A stretch of 64,000 nt of DNA from Actinoplanes aureus (GCF_015704865.1 NZ_JADQTO010000018.1:144385-208384), one strand, 5' to 3'. Positions 17,549 to 26,480 are shown, numbered from the stretch's first letter. Numbers and translations are program-made. The notes: generated by a model not told the origin, from the sequence alone.

Positions 17549-18918
17549 GACGCCGCCCCGGTGAGCACGCTGCGCGCGCGGGGCCGCAGGCGCAGCAACA
17601 TGTCCGGCGTCGGCCGCATCGAGATCAGCGAGTCGCCGTACCGGACGAAGCTGCCGGGAACGAGTTCGAACCGGTACCGGGACACCACCATGGCGACGAT
17701 CATCCGCAGTTCGAGGAGCGCCATGGTGTTGCCGATGCACTGGCGAGGACCACCCCCGAACGGGAAGTACGACATCCGGGGCCGTTCCCGCTCGGCCGCG
17801 GCGTCGAACCGGGACGGGTCGAACGCCTCCGGGTTCTCCCAGATCCGCGGGTTGCGGTGCGACACGAACGGCGACAGGAGAAGCGAACTGCCGGCCGGGA
17901 TGTGGTAACCGGCGAGCACGTCGTCGCCGGTGGCGTCGCGTGGGTACAGCCAGATCGGCGGGAAGAGGCGCAGCGCCTCCTGCACCACCATCTGGGTGTA
18001 GGGGAGCCGGTCGAGATCGGCCACCGTCGGGTCGCGGCCGGCCAGTACCTGATCGACCTCAGCCTCGAGCTTCTCGGCCACCCAGCGGTGCTGTGCGATG
18101 GAGTGCAACGTCCAGCACAGGGCGGTCGCCGTGGTCTCGTGTCCCGCGAGGTAGATGGTCAGCAGCTCGTCCCGGATCTCCTGGTCGGTCCACGGCCGGC
18201 CGTCGGGGTCGCGGGCGGACTCGGTCAGGTCGACGAGGCTTCCGGCTCGCCGGGGCTGCGCGGCCCGGACGTCGTCGACGACCTGGTCGAGCCGGCGCCG
18301 GTTGGCCGCGACCAACCGGTTGCGGGACGTCGGCAGCCATCGGGGCAGCATCTCCCGTACGTAGCCGTGCGGGAACATCGTCTCGATGCTGTCCTCGACG
18401 ACCTGCTTGAGCATCGGCACCGAGGGCCTGATGTCGTAGTCGAACAGCGACGTGCTGAGGGTGACGAGGGTGACCCGCAGCGCCTCGGTGACCAGGTCCA
18501 CCGGTTCGCTGCGCTGTGCCGCGTCGTCCCAGCGGGAGAGCATCTCGTGGGTGGCGCCGACGACGTTGGGGCCGATACCGCGGATGGCGTCCCGGGCGAA
18601 GGCGGGCTGGACCGCTCGCCGGTGTGCCCGCCAGCGCTCGCCGTCGGTGGTGAGCAGTCCTTCCCCCATGACCAATTTGAACTGCTCGTAGAACCGGCCA
18701 CGGCAGTAGTTGCCCTGGTTCTCGATCAGCACCCGCCGGACCGCGTCCGGATCGGTCACCAGGTGGACCAGGTACGGCCCGAACTTCATCCGCACCACCT
18801 CACCGTGGTCACGCTGCATGGTGAGCAGGAATTCGGCGGGATCGCGCCGGTACGGCAGCAGGCTGCCGAACGGTCCACGGGTCCGCGGCCCCGGTGCCTG
18901 GCGTTTCGGATCAACCAT
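17545..18918 (-). CDS. Cytochrome P450 monooxygenase
   Basis: 457 residues. The I-helix oxygen motif AGHETTA, the K-helix EALRLFPP pair and the heme-binding loop FPFGGGPRQCIG with its Cys ligand are all present, so the enzyme looks active. The style (an EALRLFPPIW segment and a FGGGPRQCIG loop) resembles fatty-acid/terpene-type bacterial P450s (CYP102/CYP4-like branch) more than the usual macrolide CYP107 set. That would suit a lipid-like chain from the iterative PKS. Its start overlaps the large PKS gene by eight bases and its stop overlaps the KR-DH gene by four, so it is translationally coupled inside the PKS operon. No ferredoxin gene is adjacent. Confidence 0.92.
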   Translation of the reverse strand: MVDPKRQAPGPRTRGPFGSLLPYRRDPAEFLLTMQRDHGEVVRMKFGPYLVHLVTDPDAVRRVLIENQGNYCRGRFYEQFKLVMGEGLLTTDGERWRAHRRAVQPAFARDAIRGIGPNVVGATHEMLSRWDDAAQRSEPVDLVTEALRVTLVTLSTSLFDYDIRPSVPMLKQVVEDSIETMFPHGYVREMLPRWLPTSRNRLVAANRRRLDQVVDDVRAAQPRRAGSLVDLTESARDPDGRPWTDQEIRDELLTIYLAGHETTATALCWTLHSIAQHRWVAEKLEAEVDQVLAGRDPTVADLDRLPYTQMVVQEALRLFPPIWLYPRDATGDDVLAGYHIPAGSSLLLSPFVSHRNPRIWENPEAFDPSRFDAAAERERPRMSYFPFGGGPRQCIGNTMALLELRMIVAMVVSRYRFELVPGSFVRYGDSLISMRPTPDMLLRLRPRARSVLTGAAS

Positions 18919-21900
18919 GTGTGGCCACCCCCACGGCGTCGAGTTCGAGTCGCTCCACGGGCTGGCCGGAGCGGGCGTCGACGTAACCGCGCACGAAGCC
19001 GGTCACGTCCTTCATCTGCAGCAGCAGGCGCCCGTCCGGCAGGGTCGCCACGAACCGGCTGCCCGTACCGCCGCTGTCGTAGAGCAGGCCTCGTGGCGTC
19101 ACCGACATCTCGATCGGCACTCCCCGGGCGCCGAGGTCGACGTCGTTGTCCGGGCAGTAGAGGTCGATGCGCCGAATGCCGGTCGGTGCGGCCAGCGGGA
19201 TGTAGCGGCCGTCGACGATCTCCAGTACGGCGAGCCGGGCCAGCCCGTCGAGCATGAGCGAGGGGACCAGGAAGTGCTCGAACTCGGACCCGGGCCCGAC
19301 CGGCGCGGTGAACAGCGCCCGCTTGCCGAGCGGGTGCAGGCGCGTCGCCGTCGTGGTGACGAAGGGCCCGGTGAGCAGCACGGACGCGCCCGGTACGTGG
19401 TACGGGTCGAGGATCGGCTCCTCCGGCGCGTCCGGCCACGGTTCCATCCGCGGGGCGTGCGGGTAGTCGGCGGACAGGATCGCCTTGCCGGTGAAGTGCA
19501 CCTTGTCCTTGACGAGCACCGTGCCGGCCGGGGACACCACGTCGCCGACCACCCGGACACCGACGACGGCGTGCCGGTCGTCGCGCCGGAGCACCCCGGC
19601 GATGATGCGGCGCGGGCTGCGGTCGGTCGCACCGCCGAGCTTGAGGAAGTGGTGGAACTCGATGTCACGGAAGCCGGTCACCCGCCACTGCGGCACGAGT
19701 TCGAGTGCCGCCTCCGCGATCAGCTCGGTGACGAAGCACCCCGGCAGCGTCGGCGCTCCGAGCACCGCGTGGTGCCGCAGATAGCCGTCGCGCTCCTCGG
19801 TGAAGAGCCGCTCGATCACCGCCTCCTCCGCCGAGCCGCGCGTCACCGTGTCGATGTAGAAGTGTCCTCGCGGCGCCGGTCGCGTGACGGCCGGTGGTAC
19901 GCGCGGCAGCCAGTACCCGGGCATGATCCGTTCCACCGCGCCGCGCTCCACCTGGCCCAGGTGGTATGTCGCGGTAGCCCGGTTGGCGGCGTTCAGCTCG
20001 GCCAGGAAGTGGTGGACCCCTTCCGGTGTGGACATCGGTGTCAGCGTGTCGGCCTGGGCGCCGGCGAAGAAGGAGTGGTGTACCGGCGTCGCCGCCATCC
20101 CCGCGTCCTTCCACAGCGTCCAGCCGATGGCGACCTCGTCCCGGCCGGTTCGCGCCGAGTTGTACGCGGCGGCGCTGCCGAGGAAGTCGTTCGCCGCGGC
20201 GTAGTCGGTCTCCCCGAGCTGGCCGGTGAGGGCGATCAGCGAGGAGAAGCTGCACCAGCGCAGTGGCATCCGGCCGCGCAGTGCCTTGCGCAGGTTCAGA
20301 TAGCCGCCGACCTTGATGCGGCGTACCTCCTGGAAGTGCTGCAGCGGCTTGGTGCTCAGCGCGCCGGCGCGGTTCACCCCGGCGGCGTGGATCAGCAGGT
20401 CGATCTGCCCGTGCCGGTCGATGATCTCGTCCAGCACCGCGGTCAGACGCACCACGTCCGTCACGTCGGCCTGGCGGTACTGCACCCGCTCGGGTCCCGA
20501 CCAGCGCCGCATCGCGGCCAGGTTCGCCAGGGCCGTGGCTCCGGAGCTGAGCCGCTCGTACGTCGCGATGGCGTCCCTGACCGGTTGGCCCGGGCGGCGT
20601 TCCATCTCGGTCCGGATGAACTCGGCCTTCGAGCCGAGGGCCGCCGCTCCGCCCCGGTCGGCGAGCTCGGCCTCGATCCCGTCCAGCGGCCGGGACCCGA
20701 CCGCGTAGATGGTCGGCTGGTACCGCTCGGCGAGCGCTTTCAGCAGTTCCGGCGTGATGCCGCGGGCTCCGCCGATCGCCACGACGACGCTCTCGCGGTC
20801 CAGCGAGGGCGGTCCGTCCTCCGGCGGTTGCGGGGTGGCGACCAGGGTGTGCCGGACGCCGTCCACGTACCGCGTCACCGGAAGCAGTTGCGATGCCTGC
20901 GCCTCCTCGCGCAGCTCGCGCAGGCCCGCTCCCACCTCGCGCTCAGTGGTGAACACGCCGGCGACCAGGCATGGCCGCAGCTCGAGGGCGGTGCTTTTCA
21001 GCAGGCCGGTGAAGAGCCCCGTGAACGGGTGCGGCACACCGTCGCGCACGGCGGAGGTGAACAGGGCGAGCACCGTGCCGGCCCGCCTGCGGATCTCCGC
21101 CTCACAGACCTGGAGCGTGAGGAACGCCGCGTCCTGCAACCGGAACAACACCGTCGGGTCGGTGTCCAGCGCCTCCTCGGCGGGCAGCGCGGCGGCGAGA
21201 TCGGAGACGATGCGTACGTGGCTCAGCGGCCTGCCACCGAGCGCCTCCTCCACCGTGGCGCGCGAGATCTCGCCGAGCACCCGCCGCCGGGCGCCGGTGG
21301 TCGGCACCACCGAGAGCACCAGCGGCCCGTCGGCGCCGGTGCCGAGGTCGCCGAGCGCGTCGGGGGTCGCGGTGACCACGACGCAGTCCGGGCCGAGCAC
21401 CTCCATCGGTGGGCGGATCCGGTCGTTGACGGTCGGTTCCCACTGAGCGACGTAGCGGTCGAGCAGCGGTTCCGGTTGCGGCTCGGTGTCGCCCGGCAGC
21501 TCCAGTCGCATCGACAGCGGTACCGTCGTCCGGTTCTCGTACGCGGTGACCTCCACGTCGGAGCCGGGAGCCGTGACAAGAGCCCGGGCCACCGCGAAGG
21601 CGGCTTCGGCGCCCAGGTACACCGGCCGGGTGCCGGCGTCGGGCGCCGCACCGCAGAGGACGCGCTCGGCGGACCGCTGAGTCGCGGGGTCCTGCGTCAG
21701 CGCGCCCACGACGGCCAGAACCGGAAGGCCGGAAGCCTCGGCGGTCTCCCGGCGCATCACCGCGAACAGGGCCGCACCCTCGGCCGGCACGACGTCGTCC
21801 ACCCCGCTGGTGGCGGCGACCACCCGTCCGGCCACCGGCGTGCTGTTGCCGTTGACGCCGCCCACCAGCGCCACGTCGACGTCACCGGCGCGCAGGTAGC

Positions 21901-24790
21901 GGGCGGCGACCTGGAACGCACCAAGCGTGGATCCGAAGCCGGTGTCGACGACCAGGTTGGGCCCGTTGAGGTCGAAGTAGTTGGAGACGCGGGCCGAGAT
22001 GACGTTCGGCATGATGCCCGGGAACGAGTCCTCGTTGGAGGCCGGCACGCCGGCTCGTACGGCCTCGCGGAACAGCGCAGTGACCTGCTCGTCGGGCGCC
22101 ACCGCGGTGGGCAGACCGCTGAGGGCCGCCGCTGCGCTGTCCAGGTGGCAGCGCTTGCCGTATTCGACCGCGTGCCGGGTCGGACCCATGTGACCGACGA
22201 AGACGCCCGTGGTGTTCCGGTACTCGTCCCACACGCCGCCCAGCCGGGTCCGCAACTCGTCGGCGCACCGCAGCATCATCAGCTGGCAGCGGTCCAGGGT
22301 CCGGATCACTCGCGGCGGCATCCGCAGCTTCATCTGCCCGGTGTCGTACCGGTCACCGAAGCTGGGCCGGGGCGGCTCGCCGGTGCCGGTCAGCCAGGCG
22401 CTGACCTCGTCGGTGCCGGCCAGGCCGGGAGCATGCCCGGACCAGGCGGTGATGACGATGTCGTCGGCGCCGGGCGCCGGCTGCGATACCGGCTGGTCCT
22501 GCACGACCACGTGCGCGTTGGTCCCGCCGAATCCGAAGCCGGACACCGAGGCGATCCGGGGGCGCTCGCCCGCGGGCCACGCCACCGGGCTGGTCGGGAT
22601 GCCGATCCGGGCGTCCGCCAGCCGGTACTCCGCGGGGCTGGCCGAGAAGCGGTGCTGGGGCAGGATGGTGTCCCGGGCGAACCCCTGGAGCGCCTGGATG
22701 ACCGAGACCGCGCCGGCCGCCCAGCCGGTGTGGCCGAACAGCGACTTGTTCGAGGTGAGCTGGATACCGGCGTCGGCGCCGCCCAGCGTCTCCCGGATGC
22801 TGGTGATCTCGCACAGGTCGCCGGCCGGTGTCCCGGTGGCGTGCGCGATGATCCAGTCCGGCGCTTCGTTCGCGAGCGGCACCTTCGCCAGGGCGCGCTG
22901 GATGGCCAGCCGCTGGCCCGCGACATTGGGCGCGTAGATGGCTTTGCCGCGACCGTCGGACGATGTGCCGATGGCGCCGAGGTAGCCGAGCACCGTGTCG
23001 CCGTCCCGCTTCGCCGTGTCGAGCCGCTTCAGCGTGATGGCGGCGGCGCCGTCGGAGAAGAGCACGCCGTCACAGGCACTGTCCAGCGGGCGGACGTCCC
23101 CGCTGACGGACAGCCCGTGCAGCTTGGCGAAGAGCACCGCGTTGCGGGGGCCGACCGCGAACGCGCCACCGCAGACCGCCACGTCGTGCGTCCCCTCGAG
23201 CAGGGCCTTCATGCCCAGGTCCAGCGCGTACAGCGAGGACGAGCAGGCGGTGTCCACCATCAGCAACTCGGACCCGCCCGGCAGCAGGCCGTCGATCGCG
23301 TTGCGGCCGACCTGGTACGGCAGCAGCGTCTCGTACGGCGCTGAGGAGAGGGGGTACCAGTCGCGGAGCAGTTCCCGCGCTCGGCGCAGCAGTTCCGCGC
23401 GGCGTTCGGGATCCCAGCCGGCCCGGCCGGCGGCGTCGGCCAGATCTTCGAGGAGGCCCTCGACGACGATCGCCTCCTCGAGGTGCTGGTTGCCGTCGGC
23501 CGTGTATCCGATGACGCAGGTCGTCCGGGCCTGGTCCAGGTTCCGCACACCGGCGGTCGCCTCGTAGAGGGCGTGCCTGAACCACTGGGTGGTGTATTCC
23601 ATCGGCCCGGTGCGAGCGGCGAGTTCCGCGGCCAGCGACGGGTGCGGCCGGTAGTCGTCGCAGTATCCCGACCTGGTCTGGTAGGTCTTGTCCTCGTCGG
23701 CGCGTTCGGAGGAATGGAAGTATTCGATCCGGAACCGTTCCGGCCGGGTCGCCTTGAGCAGTTGCGGGCCGGCCAGCGAGGTGGTCCACAGTTCGTCGAC
23801 GTCGTTCACGCCGGGCGCGACGAGGCCGGCGCCGACGATGGCGATGACGTTGCGGTCCGGATCAGGCTCGGTCACCTTCGCCACCGGAGCCGGCGCGGTC
23901 GCCTTCGCCGTCGGAGCCGGTTCGGTCTCCTTCGCCGCCGGAGCCGGTTCGGTCTCCTTTGCCGCCGGAGCGGGCTCGGCAGCGGGAGTGGCTTGTTTGC
24001 CGGCGAACCACTGGCTGGGCGGGGTGAGCATCACGCCGCCCAGTGACATGCCGCCGTCGGCGATGACGGTCTGCCCGGTGATCCAGCTCGCGTCCTCGGA
24101 GAGCAGGAAGAGGACCAGGCCGGCGAGTTCCTCCGGCCGGCCCACCCGGCCCAGCGGTGTGTTGCGGACGGCCAGATCCCGCACCGTCTCCGGCTCCGGG
24201 AACAGGGTGGCGACCTGACCGTCGATGAGTCCGCCCGAGGCGGTGTTGACCCGGATCCCGGCGGCGGCGAACTCGACCGCGAGATAGCGGGTGAGGGCCT
24301 CCAGCGCCGCTTTCGCGGTGCCCACCGCCAGGTAGTTGCCGATCACCGTCTCGGACCCGATGGACGACAGGTTCACCATCGAGCCTCCGCCGCGGGCCCG
24401 CAGCAGTGGGTAGGCACGCTGTGCGCACCACAGCGCGCCCTTGAGGTTGGTGTTCAGGGCCTTGTCGAGCTGCTCCTCGCCGATCGCCAGGGCCTCGCCG
24501 AACGCGCCGCTTGCCGCGTTGTTCACCAGCAGGTCGAGCCCGCCGAACTCCGCGCTGATGTCGCTGAACATCCGGTCCAGCTGCTCTTCCTTGGCCACCG
24601 AGGCGCGCATGACCGTGACGTCCAGGCCGCGGCCGGTCAGCTCGGCACCCAGCGACTTGGCCTCCGCGAAGGAGTGGAAGCAGTTCACGATGACCCGGGC
24701 GCCCTCTTCGGCGAGACGGGTGGTGATGACCCTGCCGATGCCGCGGCCCCCGCCGGTCACCAATGCGATCTTGCCGTCGAATCTGCCCAT
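18911..24790 (-). CDS. Iterative PKS: FabL-type ER-KS-CLF-KR-DH megasynthase
   Basis: 1959 residues. Residues 1-258 are an SDR of the FabL enoyl-ACP reductase type: NNAASG, Tyr153-X6-Lys160 (the enoyl-reductase spacing, not YxxxK), NTPLGR and GQTVIADGG. A repetitive Pro/Ala linker follows (272-307). The KS (about 312-745) has VDTACSSS with Cys516, HATGT in place of HGTGT, and FGHTGWAAG. A second KS-like domain (about 755-1080) has VDTGFGST, with Phe952 where the Cys belongs, as in chain-length factors of PfaC. Then comes a KR (nucleotide loop GGARGIT near 1335, FSSLI, DYAAAND) and a DH (about 1650-1950) with an intact HAVLGAPTLP and a downstream LDG. The order resembles PUFA/secondary-lipid synthases rather than modular PKSs; there is no AT. 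It should work iteratively with the AT-ACP gene ten bases upstream. Confidence 0.88.
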   Translation of the reverse strand: MGRFDGKIALVTGGGRGIGRVITTRLAEEGARVIVNCFHSFAEAKSLGAELTGRGLDVTVMRASVAKEEQLDRMFSDISAEFGGLDLLVNNAASGAFGEALAIGEEQLDKALNTNLKGALWCAQRAYPLLRARGGGSMVNLSSIGSETVIGNYLAVGTAKAALEALTRYLAVEFAAAGIRVNTASGGLIDGQVATLFPEPETVRDLAVRNTPLGRVGRPEELAGLVLFLLSEDASWITGQTVIADGGMSLGGVMLTPPSQWFAGKQATPAAEPAPAAKETEPAPAAKETEPAPTAKATAPAPVAKVTEPDPDRNVIAIVGAGLVAPGVNDVDELWTTSLAGPQLLKATRPERFRIEYFHSSERADEDKTYQTRSGYCDDYRPHPSLAAELAARTGPMEYTTQWFRHALYEATAGVRNLDQARTTCVIGYTADGNQHLEEAIVVEGLLEDLADAAGRAGWDPERRAELLRRARELLRDWYPLSSAPYETLLPYQVGRNAIDGLLPGGSELLMVDTACSSSLYALDLGMKALLEGTHDVAVCGGAFAVGPRNAVLFAKLHGLSVSGDVRPLDSACDGVLFSDGAAAITLKRLDTAKRDGDTVLGYLGAIGTSSDGRGKAIYAPNVAGQRLAIQRALAKVPLANEAPDWIIAHATGTPAGDLCEITSIRETLGGADAGIQLTSNKSLFGHTGWAAGAVSVIQALQGFARDTILPQHRFSASPAEYRLADARIGIPTSPVAWPAGERPRIASVSGFGFGGTNAHVVVQDQPVSQPAPGADDIVITAWSGHAPGLAGTDEVSAWLTGTGEPPRPSFGDRYDTGQMKLRMPPRVIRTLDRCQLMMLRCADELRTRLGGVWDEYRNTTGVFVGHMGPTRHAVEYGKRCHLDSAAAALSGLPTAVAPDEQVTALFREAVRAGVPASNEDSFPGIMPNVISARVSNYFDLNGPNLVVDTGFGSTLGAFQVAARYLRAGDVDVALVGGVNGNSTPVAGRVVAATSGVDDVVPAEGAALFAVMRRETAEASGLPVLAVVGALTQDPATQRSAERVLCGAAPDAGTRPVYLGAEAAFAVARALVTAPGSDVEVTAYENRTTVPLSMRLELPGDTEPQPEPLLDRYVAQWEPTVNDRIRPPMEVLGPDCVVVTATPDALGDLGTGADGPLVLSVVPTTGARRRVLGEISRATVEEALGGRPLSHVRIVSDLAAALPAEEALDTDPTVLFRLQDAAFLTLQVCEAEIRRRAGTVLALFTSAVRDGVPHPFTGLFTGLLKSTALELRPCLVAGVFTTEREVGAGLRELREEAQASQLLPVTRYVDGVRHTLVATPQPPEDGPPSLDRESVVVAIGGARGITPELLKALAERYQPTIYAVGSRPLDGIEAELADRGGAAALGSKAEFIRTEMERRPGQPVRDAIATYERLSSGATALANLAAMRRWSGPERVQYRQADVTDVVRLTAVLDEIIDRHGQIDLLIHAAGVNRAGALSTKPLQHFQEVRRIKVGGYLNLRKALRGRMPLRWCSFSSLIALTGQLGETDYAAANDFLGSAAAYNSARTGRDEVAIGWTLWKDAGMAATPVHHSFFAGAQADTLTPMSTPEGVHHFLAELNAANRATATYHLGQVERGAVERIMPGYWLPRVPPAVTRPAPRGHFYIDTVTRGSAEEAVIERLFTEERDGYLRHHAVLGAPTLPGCFVTELIAEAALELVPQWRVTGFRDIEFHHFLKLGGATDRSPRRIIAGVLRRDDRHAVVGVRVVGDVVSPAGTVLVKDKVHFTGKAILSADYPHAPRMEPWPDAPEEPILDPYHVPGASVLLTGPFVTTTATRLHPLGKRALFTAPVGPGSEFEHFLVPSLMLDGLARLAVLEIVDGRYIPLAAPTGIRRIDLYCPDNDVDLGARGVPIEMSVTPRGLLYDSGGTGSRFVATLPDGRLLLQMKDVTGFVRGYVDARSGQPVERLELDAVGVATHG
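23870..23977 (-). repeat. Four tandem 27-bp units encoding a Pro/Ala linker
   Basis: Four consecutive 27-base units encode nine-residue repeats of the form EPAPAAKET, then two diverged copies (EPAPTAKAT, APAPVAKVT). They separate the FabL-like reductase from the ketosynthase in the megasynthase. The first two units are nearly identical at DNA level, indicating recent duplication. The peptide should be an extended, flexible, charged tether. Such repeats expand and contract easily, so assemblies may miscount them. Confidence 0.85.
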
Positions 24791-24800
24791 GGCCGCGCTC

Positions 24801-26315
24801 TCAGGCGACCGGGACGGGCCGCTCGGCGGCGGTCATGACGAGGTTGACGACGTCGCCCAGAGTCCGGTACTCGCTCAGGCGCAGCCCTTCCGGTGCGGGC
24901 GGCAGGCCGTACTTGCGGGCGACCCGGCCCAGCAGGTCGGTCTGCTTGACCGAGTCGACGCCGAGGTCACCCTCCAGGTCGACGTTCTCGGAGAACACCT
25001 CCGCGGGGTACTCCAGGGCCTCGCCGTACAGCTCCACCAGTTCGGCGTAGACCTGGTCGCGCCCGGGGATCGAGACGGTCGCCACGGCGGGCGCGGCGGT
25101 TTCGACGACGGACACCGGTGCCTCGATCACCGGGGCGGGTGACATGGGGACGGCTGAGGTGGACCGGAACCGCTCCCAGGACTGCTGGATGGTCGCCAGC
25201 ACGGTGAACCGCTCCGCGTTCCAGTACCGGTCGAAATCCGCGGCGGACGGAACCGGGTCGAGCAGCGCCCGGATCTGCGGGCGCAGATCATCGCCGCCGG
25301 CCGTCAAGTGCAGGATCTGTTCGGCCGACGCGGCGGACGGCGTCGTGGAGTCGGTCGCCACCGCGGCCCATCCCGGCTCGCCGGACAGCACGCGCTTGAC
25401 GATCTTCGTGAGGACGTCGCGTCCGCCGCACTCGGCGAACAGGCGGGTTCCGTCGCCGTGCAGGGACCTGACGGCGGACAGGAAGTCGAACGGCGTGGTG
25501 AAGTGCTGCGCCAGCAGGGTCGCCATGTCGTCACCCGGCCGGTACGCCCGGCCGAGAATGGGCGAGTAGACCCGGGCGACCTGTTCGGTCCAGCGAATGC
25601 TCCCCAGCGCGGCGGCGAACATGTCGACGGCGGGCGCCAGCACCGGGCTGTGGAACGGGTACGGCGAGGGAATCCGGCTGCCGGCCGTGCCGGTCGCGCT
25701 CAGCACGGCGCCCAGACGGTCCATCGTCGCGGTCGCGCCGGAGACGACGACCTGCTTCTCCTCGTTCTGCCCGGCGACGGCGACGTCGGTGGCGCCGAGG
25801 AAACTCAGCAGATACTGCGCGCGGGCACGGTCCATCGCTACGGACATCATGTAGCCGCCCCGGCCCTTGACCGTCGCGAGAGCGCGATTGCGGTGGGCCA
25901 CGATCCGGGCGCCGTCCTCGATCGAACAGGCTCCGCTCGCCGCCAGCGCGCTGATCTCGCCGAAGCTGTGCCCGGCGTAGACGTCCGGCGTGACACCGGC
26001 CTTCTGCAACGCCTGCGCGATGCCCACGGAGGCCGCGTAGATGAGGAACTGAAGCGCCTCCGGTGACGCCTGCAGGAGCGTGTCGGTGTCGAGGCTTTCA
26101 TCCGCGACGTACGGGTCGAGCTCGATTCCCGCCTCGGCGCGAGCCACCGAACGGACGGTCTCCAGGACGCTGTCCACTCCGTCCATCTCCCGCATGGCGC
26201 GTGTCAGGAGCGCGGGCGAGTAGCCGCCCTGGCCGGGAAAGAGAAACGCGGTACGGCCCGCAGGGCGCGACGGTGCGGAGTTGGTCAGGACGTCATCGTG
26301 GTCGGCCTGGTGCAT
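24801..26315 (-). CDS. Acyltransferase-acyl carrier protein subunit of iterative PKS
   Basis: 504 residues from an ATG with GGGGAG at about nine bases. Residues 20-330 are a malonyl-type AT: FLFPGQG at 24-30 and GHSFGE with nucleophile Ser117. A linker of about 80 residues leads to a C-terminal ACP (about 420-500). Its pantetheine site is LGVDSVKQ (Ser455), the DSxK form seen in PUFA and enediyne synthase carriers rather than the DSL/DSI of modular PKSs. It is the first gene of the nine-gene minus-strand block, ten bases from the ER-KS-CLF-KR-DH gene. It would supply extender units and carry the growing chain for that synthase. Whether this AT also serves the trans-AT line across the intergenic region is open. 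Confidence 0.9.
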   Translation of the reverse strand: MHQADHDDVLTNSAPSRPAGRTAFLFPGQGGYSPALLTRAMREMDGVDSVLETVRSVARAEAGIELDPYVADESLDTDTLLQASPEALQFLIYAASVGIAQALQKAGVTPDVYAGHSFGEISALAASGACSIEDGARIVAHRNRALATVKGRGGYMMSVAMDRARAQYLLSFLGATDVAVAGQNEEKQVVVSGATATMDRLGAVLSATGTAGSRIPSPYPFHSPVLAPAVDMFAAALGSIRWTEQVARVYSPILGRAYRPGDDMATLLAQHFTTPFDFLSAVRSLHGDGTRLFAECGGRDVLTKIVKRVLSGEPGWAAVATDSTTPSAASAEQILHLTAGGDDLRPQIRALLDPVPSAADFDRYWNAERFTVLATIQQSWERFRSTSAVPMSPAPVIEAPVSVVETAAPAVATVSIPGRDQVYAELVELYGEALEYPAEVFSENVDLEGDLGVDSVKQTDLLGRVARKYGLPPAPEGLRLSEYRTLGDVVNLVMTAAERPVPVA

Positions 26316-26324
26316 GAGAACTCC

Positions 26325-26357
26325 CCGGTTTGCAAAAATCGAGCACGGGGAAACCGG
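26325..26357 (-). promoter_or_regulatory. Inverted repeat over the AT-ACP leader/ribosome site
   Basis: CCGGTTT at 26325-26331 is mirrored by AAACCGG at 26351-26357, with a CCCC/GGGG pair staggered inside. The left arm overlaps the GGGGAG ribosome-binding site of the AT-ACP gene, whose start is at 26315. The structure could form a leader hairpin that masks translation, or serve as an operator. Its effect is inferred from position only. Confidence 0.45.
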
Positions 26358-26402
26358 CGACCGCTGAAATGATCTATATCCCCCGCGCAGAAATGTGGCA
26401 TG

Positions 26403-26414
26403 ATCAGCACTGAT
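26403..26414 (-). promoter_or_regulatory. 12-bp dyad downstream of minus-strand -10
   Basis: ATCAG-CA-CTGAT is a perfect 12-base inverted repeat lying about 15 bases downstream of the proposed -10 of the minus-strand promoter. That is where a repressor operator would sit. No known consensus is recognised. Confidence 0.4.
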
Positions 26415-26428
26415 TTTCTAGCTGGCAA

Positions 26429-26458
26429 AATCTACTAACGCATTACTGACAGTGCCAA
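26429..26458 (-). promoter_or_regulatory. Candidate promoter for the iterative PKS operon
   Basis: On the minus strand TTGGCA (26458-26453) and TAGATT (26434-26429) are separated by 18 bases. This is close to the housekeeping sigma consensus used by actinobacteria. It stands about 115 bases upstream of the AT-ACP start in the most AT-rich part of the window. Transcription start mapping would be needed to confirm it. Confidence 0.45.
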
Positions 26459-26465
26459 GGCGTAT

Positions 26466-26480
26466 ATCGAAGTATTCGAT
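26466..26480. promoter_or_regulatory. 15-bp dyad just upstream of the candidate -35
   Basis: ATCGAA-GTA-TTCGAT is a perfect inverted repeat with 6-base arms, placed eight bases upstream of the proposed -35 of the minus-strand promoter. That position suits an activator or repressor site. No matching family consensus was recognised. Confidence 0.4.

Noticed and set aside
18911..26315. Enediyne PKS (PksE-type) identity for the iterative synthase
   Set aside because: The ACP site and KS style are reminiscent, but the CLF, separate AT-ACP and fused FabL-type reductase do not match the single-chain KS-AT-ACP-KR-DH-PPTase order, and no enediyne cassette genes are present.
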